DNA of 42,330 nucleotides. Origin: Caballeronia sp. dw_19 (GTDB lineage: Bacteria > Pseudomonadota > Gammaproteobacteria > Burkholderiales > Burkholderiaceae). A program made the position numbers and the translations under genes. The stretch covers positions 1-42,330 of the forward strand of contig NZ_JAAVUQ010000053.1 of the NCBI RefSeq assembly GCF_018449515.1, written 5' to 3'. This document shows positions 1-8,093 of the stretch, in pieces (position 1 is the stretch's first letter; each line of letters starts with the position of its first letter). The notes under the pieces are model-generated. The model did not search any database. It was not told the origin of the DNA and saw only the letters and a list, made by a program, of their open reading frames with translations.

Positions 1-60
1 ACACCAACCCGGCATTGACTCTGACCGCTAACCCCAGAACCGACCACCCCGGCATTGACC
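1..60. repeat. Degenerate ~40-bp direct repeat (two units)
   Basis: The motif GGCATTGAC occurs at 11-19 and 51-59, a 40-base period, each time preceded by CC and followed by a variant of CTGACC-CT. No gene is visible in 1-404, which holds this repeat, the 8-bp array at 68-126 and the hairpin at 331-371. A related repeat lies in opposite orientation at the far end of the window (42231-42286). The repeat may extend beyond the left edge. Confidence 0.55.
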
Positions 61-67
61 CCTGACC

Positions 68-126
68 ACTGGACGACTGGACGACTGGACGACTGGACGA
101 CTGGACGACTGGACGACTGGACGACT
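68..126. repeat. Perfect 8-bp tandem repeat (ACTGGACG)
   Basis: Seven identical copies of ACTGGACG run from 68 to 123, followed by a partial ACT and then a run of T. Eight is not a multiple of three, so copy changes would shift any reading frame, and the open frame crossing it (55-408) looks like repeat-derived noise. Such short perfect arrays usually vary in copy number through slippage; that is inference here. Confidence 0.9.
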
Positions 127-330
127 TTTTTTGAGATAGCCATCCTCAACAGCATAGCGGGCGGTTTCGCCGAAAACCTTACCCTCGATGAACCAAAACC
201 GGGCCGTCCGCCCGACCGGTTTACAATAGCGGTGAGTCGCGCTTGTCGCCCGGTTTTGCGCCGGGCATCAATACGAAGAATGAATGCAAAGGCTGACCCC
301 GGGCGCATGACAGGGCCAGTCGACACGAAC

Positions 331-371
331 CGCCGTTCCCGCAATTCCGGGGAACGGCGTGTTGGTTTTTT
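331..371 (+). terminator. Rho-independent terminator-like hairpin upstream of purC
   Basis: CGCCGTTCCC (331-340) pairs perfectly with GGGAACGGCG (350-359) around a 9-base loop, followed within seven bases by six T (366-371). It ends about 33 bases before the purC start. It may be the terminator of a gene left of the window, or an attenuator in the purC leader; the sequence does not decide. Confidence 0.7.
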
Positions 372-404
372 CTCTCAGCCTGATTTGCGGCACTTTTCCG
401 GTAG

Positions 405-1313
405 ATGACGATGTCCACCTCACATTCCCCGCTGTACGAATCCACGCTGAAATCGTTGCCCCTGCTGGGGCGCGGCAAGGTCCGCGACAACTACGCAGTC
501 GGCAACGACAAGCTCCTGATCGTCACGACCGATCGCCTCTCGGCGTTCGACGTGATCATGGGCGAGCCCATTCCGAACAAGGGCCGCGTCCTGAACCAGA
601 TGGCCGATTTCTGGTTCGCGAAGCTCTCGCACATCGTGCCGAACCACAATACCGGTATCGATCCGGCAACGGTTGTCGCCGCCGATGAAGCCGATCAGGT
701 CAAAGGCCGCGCCGTCGTGGTGAAGCGCCTCGAGCCAATCCTGGTGGAAGCGGTCGTGCGCGGTTATCTGGCCGGCAGCGGCTGGAAGGACTATCAGGCA
801 ACGGGTTCGGTCTGCGGCGTGACATTGCCGCCGGGCCTGAAGAACGCCGAAAAGCTGCCCGAGCCGATTTTCACGCCGGCAGCGAAAGCGGAAATGGGCC
901 ATCACGACGAAAACATCACCTACGATGAGATGGAACGCCGGATCGGCACGGAACTTTCGGCGACCATCCGCGAGATTTCGATCAAGCTGTATAAGGAAGC
1001 GGCCGAGTACGCGGCGACGCGCGGCATCATCATCGCGGACACGAAGTTCGAATTCGGGCTGGACACGCGCGGCGAACTGTTCCTGATGGACGAAGTGCTG
1101 ACGGCGGATTCATCACGCTTCTGGCCGGCCGATGGGTATCAGGTCGGCACGAACCCGCCATCGTTCGACAAACAATTCGTGCGCGACTGGCTCGAAACGC
1201 AATCGTGGGGCAAAACGCCTCCGGCGCCGAAGCTCCCCGACGATGTCATCGCGAAAACGGCCGAGAAGTACGAAGAAGCGCTGCAACGGTTGACCGGGCA
1301 GTCGCTGGCGTAA
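405..1313 (+). CDS. purC: Phosphoribosylaminoimidazole-succinocarboxamide synthase (SAICAR synthetase)
   Basis: Cytoplasmic enzyme of de novo purine synthesis that joins CAIR and aspartate with ATP to make SAICAR. The 302-residue protein matches the longer (~300 residue) PurC type. The N-terminal nucleotide-binding segment LLGRGKVRDNYAVG is followed by TTDRLSAFDVIMGEPIPNKG, then VVKRLEPILVEAVVRGYLAGSGWKDY and LMDEVLTADSSRFWPA, all family hallmarks. A second ATG six bases downstream (411, giving MSTSHSPLYES) fits the usual homologue start equally well, and neither start has a strong ribosome binding site. It precedes purE and purK, the next genes to act around CAIR, with a 298-base repeat-bearing gap before purE. 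Confidence 0.96.
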   Translation: MTMSTSHSPLYESTLKSLPLLGRGKVRDNYAVGNDKLLIVTTDRLSAFDVIMGEPIPNKGRVLNQMADFWFAKLSHIVPNHNTGIDPATVVAADEADQVKGRAVVVKRLEPILVEAVVRGYLAGSGWKDYQATGSVCGVTLPPGLKNAEKLPEPIFTPAAKAEMGHHDENITYDEMERRIGTELSATIREISIKLYKEAAEYAATRGIIIADTKFEFGLDTRGELFLMDEVLTADSSRFWPADGYQVGTNPPSFDKQFVRDWLETQSWGKTPPAPKLPDDVIAKTAEKYEEALQRLTGQSLA

Positions 1314-1425
1314 TTTTTTAGGCGGGGCCGGCCTGGCGCGCAATTCCGCTCGATTCTGCGGGCGGGTCCGGTGGCTCAAACGTGATAACGGTGACGGCAA
1401 AAGCTGTCCGGAATCAGCGCACGAG

Positions 1426-1478
1426 AGCAACGGACCGAAGCAACGGACCGAAGCAACCGGGCCGAAGCAACGGACCCG
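1426..1478. repeat. Degenerate 13-bp tandem repeat in purC-purE spacer
   Basis: AGCAACGGACCGA occurs at 1426-1438 and again at 1439-1451, followed by a 14-base variant AGCAACCGGGCCGA (1452-1465) and a fourth partial copy from 1466. The 298-base spacer between purC and purE otherwise holds nothing I can name. Confidence 0.75.
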
Positions 1479-1611
1479 ATTAACGGACCCCGGCGTCCGG
1501 CCCTGCAGCGCCCAGTCCCCAAAGCCGTTCCATGACGACTGAAATGCTTTCTATCCGCATCACCCGAAAAAGGCCGCCAAAGGCCTGTCCACCCCAAAGG
1601 AATGCAGCACG

Positions 1612-2139
1612 ATGAGCGAAGTCCAGACCGCCACCGCGGCCCACACGCATGACGCACCGTTGATCGGCGTGTTAATGGGTTCCAGTTCCGACTGGGACGT
1701 GATGAAAAACGCGGTCGCGATCCTCCAGGAATTCGGCGTGCCTTACGAAGCCAAGGTGGTGTCGGCTCATCGCATGCCCGACGAAATGTTCGCCTACGCC
1801 GAAAGTGCGCGCACGCGCGGGCTGGCCGCGATCATCGCGGGGGCGGGCGGCGCGGCGCATCTGCCGGGCATGCTCGCCGCCAAAACCACGGTGCCGGTGC
1901 TGGGCGTGCCGGTATCGAGTAAATATTTGAAGGGTGTGGACTCGTTGCATTCGATCGTGCAGATGCCCAAGGGCGTGCCGGTGGCGACGTTTGCTATCGG
2001 CGAGGCGGGCGCGGCGAACGCGGCGTTGTTCGCGGTTTCCATACTCGCTGTCACCCAAACCGCTTACGCGGACAAACTCGCGGCATTCCGCGCGCGCCAG
2101 AACGACGCGGCGCACGCCATGGTCCTGCCGCCGCTATAA
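1612..2139 (+). CDS. purE: N5-carboxyaminoimidazole ribonucleotide mutase
   Basis: Class I PurE: moves the carboxyl group of N5-CAIR to C4, giving CAIR, in de novo purine synthesis. The 175-residue protein has the phosphate-binding GSSSDWDVM near residues 22-31, the catalytic-His segment VVSAHRMPDEMF, and the conserved AGAGGAAHLPGMLAAKT followed by PVLGVPV. An AAAGGA about ten bases upstream of ATG 1612 serves as ribosome binding site. The N-terminal ~16 residues (rich in T/A/H) are a small extension common in related bacteria. purK starts 68 bases downstream, so the two are probably cotranscribed and act as a pair (PurK makes the PurE substrate). Confidence 0.97.
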   Translation: MSEVQTATAAHTHDAPLIGVLMGSSSDWDVMKNAVAILQEFGVPYEAKVVSAHRMPDEMFAYAESARTRGLAAIIAGAGGAAHLPGMLAAKTTVPVLGVPVSSKYLKGVDSLHSIVQMPKGVPVATFAIGEAGAANAALFAVSILAVTQTAYADKLAAFRARQNDAAHAMVLPPL

Positions 2140-2207
2140 ACGCAGCAGTTTTACGGAACACCTCCGGCACTATTTCCGGCCCGAGACCGACTGACCGACC
2201 CCACAAG

Positions 2208-3395
2208 ATGAACGCACACACCCAACCCAGTTCTCCCATCCAGCCGGGCGCATGGCTCGGCATGGTCGGCGGCGGCCAGCTCGGCCGCATGTTCTGTTTC
2301 GCCGCACAGTCCATGGGCTATCGCGTGGCGGTCCTCGATCCGGACGAGACGAGTCCGGCCGGTTCCGTCGCCGATAAACACATCCGCGCCGCGTACGACG
2401 ACCCTTCCGCGCTGACCGAACTCGCGCGTTTGTGCGCGGCGGTATCGACGGAATTCGAGAACGTGCCGTCCGCCAGCCTCGATTTCCTCGCGAAAACGAC
2501 CTTCGTGAGCCCCGCCGGCCGGTGCGTCGCCATCGCGCAGGATCGCGTGGCGGAGAAGCGGTTTATCGCGAGCACTGGCGTGCCTGTGGCGCCGCATGTG
2601 GTGATCGAGTCGCCCGAGGCGCTGGCCGCTTTAAGCGACGAACAGATCGCCGCCGTGCTGCCGGGCATTCTGAAAACGGCCCGTCTCGGTTATGACGGCA
2701 AAGGCCAGACGAGCGTGCGCAACGTCGATGAAGTGCGCACCGCGTACGGTTCGCTCGCGGGCGTGCCTTGCGTGCTCGAAAAGCGCATGCCGCTCAAGTT
2801 CGAGGTGTCCGTGCTGATCGCGCGTGCCGGCGACGGGAAGTCGGTCGTCTTTCCGCTCGCGCAGAACGAACACGTCGGCGGCATCCTGGCGAAGACCGTC
2901 GTGCCGGCGCCGGACGCGTCGCCCGCGCTCGTCGCCCAGGCACAGGACGCGGCGCTCACGATCGCCGCGAAGCTGGATTACGTCGGCGTGCTGTGCGTGG
3001 AGTTTTTCATCTTGGAAGACGGCACGCTGATCGCCAATGAAATGGCGCCGCGTCCGCATAATTCCGGCCATTACACCGTCGATGCCTGCGCTACCAGCCA
3101 GTTCGAACAGCAAGTCCGCGCGATGACCGGCATGCCGCTTGGCGACACACGTCAGCATTCGCCGGCCGCCATGCTGAATATTCTCGGCGACATCTGGTTC
3201 GAGGGCACGAAAGCGCGCACGCCGCCGTGGCATGACGTGATCGCGTTGCCGACCGCGCGGCTGCATCTGTACGGCAAGGAGGAAGCGCGGGCCGGCCGGA
3301 AGATGGGCCACGTGAATTTCACCGGCGCCACGCTGGAAGAAGTGCGCACGGCGGCGCGCGATTGCGCCCGCATGCTGCACATTGCGCTGGATTAA
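2208..3395 (+). CDS. purK: N5-carboxyaminoimidazole ribonucleotide synthase
   Basis: ATP-grasp enzyme that carboxylates AIR with bicarbonate and ATP to N5-CAIR, the substrate of the adjacent PurE. The 395-residue protein starts with a Rossmann-like motif WLGMVGGGQLGRM, has the ATP-grasp segment LKTARLGYDGKGQ near residue 160, and the metal/ATP loop NEMAPRPHNSGHYTVDAC near residue 280. Length is normal for PurK. Only a weak ribosome binding site precedes ATG 2208. The stop (TAA 3393-3395) lies five bases before the start of sua5, so the genes are very likely cotranscribed. Confidence 0.97.
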   Translation: MNAHTQPSSPIQPGAWLGMVGGGQLGRMFCFAAQSMGYRVAVLDPDETSPAGSVADKHIRAAYDDPSALTELARLCAAVSTEFENVPSASLDFLAKTTFVSPAGRCVAIAQDRVAEKRFIASTGVPVAPHVVIESPEALAALSDEQIAAVLPGILKTARLGYDGKGQTSVRNVDEVRTAYGSLAGVPCVLEKRMPLKFEVSVLIARAGDGKSVVFPLAQNEHVGGILAKTVVPAPDASPALVAQAQDAALTIAAKLDYVGVLCVEFFILEDGTLIANEMAPRPHNSGHYTVDACATSQFEQQVRAMTGMPLGDTRQHSPAAMLNILGDIWFEGTKARTPPWHDVIALPTARLHLYGKEEARAGRKMGHVNFTGATLEEVRTAARDCARMLHIALD

Positions 3396-3400
3396 CGTTG

Positions 3401-4417
3401 ATGACTTTCGAAGCTCCCACCGTCGCGCAGATCCAGGAGGCGGCCGCGTTGCTCGATGCCGGGCAACTCGTCGCGTTTCCGACTGAAACCGTCTACGGAC
3501 TGGGCGGCGATGCCGAGAATCCCGAGGCCATCGCAAGGATCTATGCGGCGAAAGGAAGGCCGTCGAATCATCCGGTGATCGTGCATCTCGCGCCCGGCAG
3601 CGACCCGGCGTACTGGGTTCAATCCCTTTCAGCCGATGCGCAGAAACTGATCGATGCCTTCTGGCCCGGCCCGCTCACGCTAATTCTGAAGCGCGCGGCG
3701 CACGTGCCGGCGGCTGTCAGCGGCGGGCAGGATTCCGTCGCTATCCGCTGTCCGTCGCATCCAGTCGCGCAGGCGCTGCTCACGACCTTCAGCACTTTGC
3801 GCGATGGTCATGGCGGCGTGGCGGGGCCATCGGCGAACCGGTTTGGGCATGTCAGCCCGACCACGGCGCAACATGTCCGCGATGAATTCGGCGCAAGCGT
3901 GCATGTGCTGGATGGCGGGGCGGCGAAGGTGGGTATCGAATCGACGATTCTGGATTTATCGCGGGGCTTTCCCGCCTTGCTCCGGCCGGGACATGTGAGT
4001 CCGATCGAGATTGCCGATGTGCTTGGCGTGATGCCACGTCTGCCCGATGGCACCGACGCCAGCGCGCCGCGCGCCTCCGGCACACTGAAGGCGCATTACG
4101 CGCCGCGCACGCCGCTCAGCTTGTTGCCGTTCGCGGCGCTGGAACCGTTGCTCGCTGCGCATCCGTTCGATGCCAGCAAGAAGCTGGCGCTGGTCGCGCG
4201 GGCATCGAGCGCGGGTAAATGGGCGGACGCGCCGAACGTGCATTTCATCGCCGCGCCCGACGATCCGCAGAGCTACGCCCGCGAACTGTACGGGCTGCTG
4301 CGCGCGCTCGATTGCGCTGATGTCGAGAGGATTCTGATCGAGACGCTGCCGGTATCGGCGGAATGGAGCGCGGTGAACGACCGGCTGGGGCGTGCGGCAG
4401 CGGCGTTTGAGGGGTAG
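3401..4417 (+). CDS. sua5: L-threonylcarbamoyladenylate synthase (Sua5/YciO/YrdC family)
   Basis: Makes threonylcarbamoyl-AMP from threonine, bicarbonate and ATP, the first step of the t6A modification of ANN-decoding tRNAs. The 338-residue protein has the YrdC core (VAFPTETVYGLGGDA, IYAAKGRPSNHPVIVHL, GPSANRFGHVSPTTAQHV, VGIESTILDL), then the linker ASGTLKAHYAPRTPL and a C-terminal Sua5 domain, so it is the long Sua5 form and not the short TsaC form. I chose ATG 3401 because the open frame upstream overlaps purK and the family begins shortly before the YrdC core. It follows purK by five bases, a link of purine and tRNA genes that is common in this group. Confidence 0.94.
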   Translation: MTFEAPTVAQIQEAAALLDAGQLVAFPTETVYGLGGDAENPEAIARIYAAKGRPSNHPVIVHLAPGSDPAYWVQSLSADAQKLIDAFWPGPLTLILKRAAHVPAAVSGGQDSVAIRCPSHPVAQALLTTFSTLRDGHGGVAGPSANRFGHVSPTTAQHVRDEFGASVHVLDGGAAKVGIESTILDLSRGFPALLRPGHVSPIEIADVLGVMPRLPDGTDASAPRASGTLKAHYAPRTPLSLLPFAALEPLLAAHPFDASKKLALVARASSAGKWADAPNVHFIAAPDDPQSYARELYGLLRALDCADVERILIETLPVSAEWSAVNDRLGRAAAAFEG

Positions 4418-4477
4418 AGGCGCGGCGGGCTGGTGTCCTGCAAAGCAGGATTAGCTAAAAAACCTTTCGAAGTGTCA

Positions 4478-4699
4478 TCACGAAGAGAATTGATATTCCG
4501 CTAGCTGACCCGCTTTGGCTTCTTCGACCGCGAGGAGCGTGACCTGGATGAACTGGACGGGAAGCTCAGGATTCTCTTCAACCGCCTTTCCGAGTCTCGC
4601 CCAATACTCGATTTGCTTTGGAACCGAGCAATTTTTTGCCGTCGCATGCGGCTTCGCAATCTCGATCAGTTCATCCGATAGTTTGAGTGGCACCGCCAT
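4478..4699 (-). CDS. ParD-like antitoxin, solitary
   Basis: A 73-residue protein (MAVPLKLSDELIEIAKP at its start) resembling the ParD-like antitoxin family PF11903: an N-terminal ribbon-helix-helix-like segment with KLSDELIEIAK, the conserved SVPKQIEYWARLGKAVEENP, and a short C-terminal helix. The open frame extends 47 codons further upstream, but ATG 4699 is preceded by AGAAGG at a good distance and matches the family start. No toxin gene of the RelE/ParE kind is adjacent: downstream on this strand lies the end of sua5, and upstream nothing is recognisable. It may be a lone regulator or the survivor of a lost toxin-antitoxin pair. Confidence 0.72.
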   Translation of the reverse strand: MAVPLKLSDELIEIAKPHATAKNCSVPKQIEYWARLGKAVEENPELPVQFIQVTLLAVEEAKAGQLAEYQFSS

Positions 4700-4846
4700 G
4701 ATGAAGGCCTTCTGAAGTAGGAGAAGCATTATGGCTGATATGCGATTTTTGCAGCCTGCGTGCCCGGAGATTATGGCTTTCTGATCAAAGGCCGCCATCC
4801 TCGCGAAGACCGTCGAATAGAGCCTCGGCCGCCCCTCCAAAAAGCA

Positions 4847-4874
4847 AAACGCCCGGTCTTCCGACCGGGCGTTT
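4847..4874 (-). terminator. Rho-independent terminator of the esterase gene
   Basis: AAACGCCCGGTC (4847-4858) and GACCGGGCGTTT (4863-4874) form a perfect 12-bp stem with a TTCC loop. Read on the minus strand it is followed by TTTTGCTTTTT, and it lies 27 bases past the stop codon of the esterase at 4902. Confidence 0.92.
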
Positions 4875-4901
4875 CAACATCATCGGCTCATCCGGCCGCG
4901 C

Positions 4902-6092
4902 TTATTTCCCCAGCCCGCTCGCAGCAATCTGCTGTTCCACGTACGTGGAGAACAGCGCATGCAGATGCGTCGTCGGATGGACCGTATCGGCGTACATATA
5001 CGTCTGGTCCGCGCCGGCAACCGTGTAGGTTTGCGGCGAGCAGAACAGCGACGTAGCGAATGCCGAGGGGTCCGGCTCGCCCAGCTTGGTCGCGGCGGCG
5101 GTCATCGCGGCGAGATTACAGGCGGTGTCCGTATTCGATACCGTGAAGCCGTTCGCCTGAAAGTTCGCCTGGATGCCGTCGACCCAGGTGTAGGCATCGA
5201 CGTAGACCACCTTCGACAACAAGCCCGACTGCTGCAGCGCGCCTTTCAGCGTGCCGTTGAACAACTGCGTTACTTGCGACAAAGTCACGCCTTTATCGGC
5301 GCTGGCCAAGCCCTCAGGCGATCCGCCGATGTCAGGAATCGCCGATACCACCACGTGTGTCGCGCCGGCTTGGACCACCCGGCCAACGACCGTCGCCAGG
5401 TCGATTGCCGCCTGGCTGATGGCGGTCGTCGCGGCGGTCGTCGCAACAGTGCCCGCTGCCGTAGCCTGCGCCGGCGTGATGGTTCCCGCGGCGAGCTGGG
5501 CCTCGATGTCGGCGGCAGTCGCTTGCTCCACGGTCAGGTTGTAGAAGATGTCGTTGGCGCCGCCGTTCACCAGCACGAGCTGGTTCGCGTTGAACGTGCC
5601 ATAGGTCCCAATGTACTGGGTCACCTGGTCGTTGATCGGGACAGTCGTGGCCTGCGCAAAGTCGGCGTTCGCCGTGCCCGGGGTGGCGTGGCCAACGCCC
5701 GGTTGCGACGTCACGCGTGAGCCGCCTTGTGCATAGCCCAAACCGCCGGCCGGCGAAAGCGGGATGCCGAAGCCGCCGGTGTTCGCCGCCGTCAGCGTGC
5801 TGCCGTAATACTGCGCCACGTTCTGGGTCCAGATCTGGCCGGGGTTCGTCGTGAAGCGGCCGCCGCCGAAGCTTGCCGTTGCGACTGGTGCATACGTGCC
5901 GACGTCCGAGAGACTGTCGCCGAACGACACCGCTTGCAGTTTCACGCCGCCCGCTGGCGTGTTGTTATTGTTGTTATCGCTGCCGCCGCCGCACGCGGCC
6001 AGCATGGCGAACGCGGCGCACGCAGTGGCCGTCTGGATAGCGAGCAGCCAGCGCGTTTGACGCGCGGCGGGTTTCGTCAGGGCGGGTTTCAT
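4902..6092 (-). CDS. SGNH/GDSL-family esterase or phospholipase, predicted lipoprotein
   Basis: A 396-residue secreted hydrolase. The N-terminus has a basic start, a hydrophobic stretch and a lipobox LAAC (Cys34), followed by a G/S/N-rich linker (CGGGSDNNNNN). SGNH blocks are clear: block I FGDSLSDVG with the nucleophile Ser60, block II YAQGGSRV, block III NGGANDIF and block V YADTVHPTTH with the catalytic Asp-His. This fits the GDSL lipases that cleave esters or phospholipids at the cell surface; the substrate cannot be read. An ATG at 6101 lies directly against GAGGAG, so I chose the second ATG (6092), nine bases from it. An Ala/Thr-rich segment in the middle (TAAGTVATTAATTAIS) is unusual for the fold. 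There is no autotransporter domain. Confidence 0.88.
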   Translation of the reverse strand: MKPALTKPAARQTRWLLAIQTATACAAFAMLAACGGGSDNNNNNTPAGGVKLQAVSFGDSLSDVGTYAPVATASFGGGRFTTNPGQIWTQNVAQYYGSTLTAANTGGFGIPLSPAGGLGYAQGGSRVTSQPGVGHATPGTANADFAQATTVPINDQVTQYIGTYGTFNANQLVLVNGGANDIFYNLTVEQATAADIEAQLAAGTITPAQATAAGTVATTAATTAISQAAIDLATVVGRVVQAGATHVVVSAIPDIGGSPEGLASADKGVTLSQVTQLFNGTLKGALQQSGLLSKVVYVDAYTWVDGIQANFQANGFTVSNTDTACNLAAMTAAATKLGEPDPSAFATSLFCSPQTYTVAGADQTYMYADTVHPTTHLHALFSTYVEQQIAASGLGK

Positions 6093-6347
6093 CGACTTCA
6101 TCTCCTCGTTCCTCGTTTATCTGGTCATGTGGTCTGCACGCCGCTTCGAGGTTGCTGTCGGCTGGCTTTCCGCTTGAGCGTTGGCTTCGAATCTTCGAAC
6201 AACATGCACTGCGAACAATGCGTGTCGTCGGCCAAGCGTGGCGATAGCTTACCGAATCTTTAAGAGGATTTGAGATTGTTTCCTACGAGGGTTTGCCTGT
6301 GCTTGCAGACCGCGCGCCCTCGGGTTCTAAGTCGGCCAGGAAGCGGC

Positions 6348-7946
6348 TCATTCAGCCGGTCCCGTGCGGCGCGCGCCCTCGTAAACCCACTCGAGCAGCG
6401 CGTCATGCGCCGCCCGGGCCGCTTCGGCACGCGGGTCGTTGATAAAACTCACCACCACGTAGCTCTCGCCATTCTCCGCGCCCACGTAGCCGGCGATGGC
6501 CCGCACGTCGCGCAGCGTGCCCGTCTTGATGTGGGCGTTGCCGCCCGCGCCCGCGTTGGTGAGCCGGTTGCGCATGGTGCCGTCCACGCCCGCGATAGGC
6601 AACGACTCCACGAAGACCTGCGCCACCGGGCTCGAATTCGCGGCCGTGAGCAGGTCGGCGAGCGATTGCGCCGTGATGTGTTCTTCGCGTGACAGGCCCG
6701 AGCCGTTATCGAGGTAAAGGTCGGTCATGGGCAGCGCGTTGTGATGCAGGAACGCCGTGATCGCCGCCGATGATTTCTGCGTGGTCGCGGGCGGTTTGCC
6801 CATCGCGGCGCCGATGGTCAGGAACAGGTTGCGCGCCATCACGTTGTTGCTGAACTTGTTGATGTCGCGAACGATGTCCGACAGCACCGGGCTGCGGTGC
6901 GTGCCGACGAGCCGCGCGCTGACCGGCGTCGGGCCTTCGCGGGTGGTGCCGTTGAAGGTGCCGCCCGCCTGTTTCCAGAGCGCGAGGAAGCCGCCGGCAA
7001 AGAAGGTGGAATGGTCTAGCGCAGCGACGTTGATGGTGCGCGGGCCGCAGCGCAGCGGATAGTCGCCGATAAACGACGCCTGCACAAAACCGCCCGTGGT
7101 TTGCGCCACGCTCGGCGACGCCGCCGGCAGCGAGCCCGCGCAAGCGCCGCGCGTGACCTTGAGTTCGTTGTCGATCTGCAACTGCGCGAGTTGCGGCAGC
7201 ACATCGATTGCAACCTGGCCGTCGGGGCTCGGCGTCAACGTGAACGACAGCGACTTGAACGCATACAGCAGCGGGTCCGGGCCGACGTTGTAGGGTGCGC
7301 TTTCGTCGGAGTCGAAGGCTGGGAGATCGCGCGTGGAGGCATCGAAGTAACGTTTGTCCAGGACCAGCGCGCCGTCAATGCCCGTAATGCCGTTGCGGCG
7401 GATCTGGTCCACCAGGTCGATGAGTTCTTCCGGCACGAGTTTCGGGTCGCCGGTGCCCTGGATGTACAGGTTGCCGTGAAGGACGCCGTTTGCATCGACT
7501 TCACCGTCGGCGTAGGCCGTGGTTTTCCAGCGGTAATCCGGACCCAATAACGACAAGCCCGAGTACGTGGTGACCAGCTTCATGGTGGAGGCGGGCATCA
7601 TCGGCTGGTTGGCGTTGATCGCAACGAGCGGCACGCCGCCGCTGCCAATTCGCTCGACCACGACGCTCATCGACGAAAGCGGCACGTGGGCGCGTGCAAG
7701 CGCCGCCATGACAGTGGCCGGCAGCGGACCGGCGGGGACCGCGACGCGCTGGAATTTCGTCTTCTTCGCCGTTGCGCGTTTCGGCGTTGGTTTCTGCGTT
7801 TCCGCCTTCGAGCCGCCACCACCGCGGGCCTCGACGGGCGTGTTCATCGCAAAGGTGAAAGTGGCTGCGGCTATAACCAGGGTCGCGGCTGCGCGCCAAC
7901 GTTTGGCAAGTGGATTTGTCCTGTGCAAAAAGGGTGCTCTATACAT
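6348..7946 (-). CDS. dacB: D-alanyl-D-alanine carboxypeptidase/endopeptidase (class C penicillin-binding protein)
   Basis: Periplasmic PBP4-type peptidase of the S13 family that trims or cleaves peptidoglycan peptides. The 532-residue protein has an N-terminal hydrophobic signal (about residues 19-35) and a K/T-rich linker. All three active-site motifs are present: S120-T-M-K123 in PASTMKL, S366-N-N in NKFSNNVMARNL, and K474-T-G in HIKTGTL. The wide spacing between the first two motifs (about 245 residues) reflects the inserted domains typical of this class. It lies on the same strand as the esterase but 255 bases away, so shared transcription is uncertain. Confidence 0.94.
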   Translation of the reverse strand: MYRAPFLHRTNPLAKRWRAAATLVIAAATFTFAMNTPVEARGGGGSKAETQKPTPKRATAKKTKFQRVAVPAGPLPATVMAALARAHVPLSSMSVVVERIGSGGVPLVAINANQPMMPASTMKLVTTYSGLSLLGPDYRWKTTAYADGEVDANGVLHGNLYIQGTGDPKLVPEELIDLVDQIRRNGITGIDGALVLDKRYFDASTRDLPAFDSDESAPYNVGPDPLLYAFKSLSFTLTPSPDGQVAIDVLPQLAQLQIDNELKVTRGACAGSLPAASPSVAQTTGGFVQASFIGDYPLRCGPRTINVAALDHSTFFAGGFLALWKQAGGTFNGTTREGPTPVSARLVGTHRSPVLSDIVRDINKFSNNVMARNLFLTIGAAMGKPPATTQKSSAAITAFLHHNALPMTDLYLDNGSGLSREEHITAQSLADLLTAANSSPVAQVFVESLPIAGVDGTMRNRLTNAGAGGNAHIKTGTLRDVRAIAGYVGAENGESYVVVSFINDPRAEAARAAHDALLEWVYEGARRTGPAE

Positions 7947-8093
7947 GTGGTCGGATCGTGATGTGGTGCGGTTTTGCAGATTGCAGGGCGAGGGTGCCCC
8001 AAGCGGTGCGGCTATTGTATGGGGGTTCTGCTTACGGTTTAAGGTTTGCGGGCTTTCAACCGGCAGCGGGTGCGACGCCTTGGCGCTTGGGCC

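Noticed and set aside
55..408. 117-codon frame across the 8-bp array
   Set aside because: Its first part is a direct translation of the repeat (DDWTTGRL units) and it runs across the terminator hairpin.
4436..4450. TCCTGC-AAA-GCAGGA hairpin after sua5
   Set aside because: Only 6 bp and not followed by a T run on either strand, so termination cannot be claimed.
4760..5056. 98-codon plus-strand frame
   Set aside because: It crosses the esterase terminator and the antisense 3' end of the esterase gene; no family resemblance.
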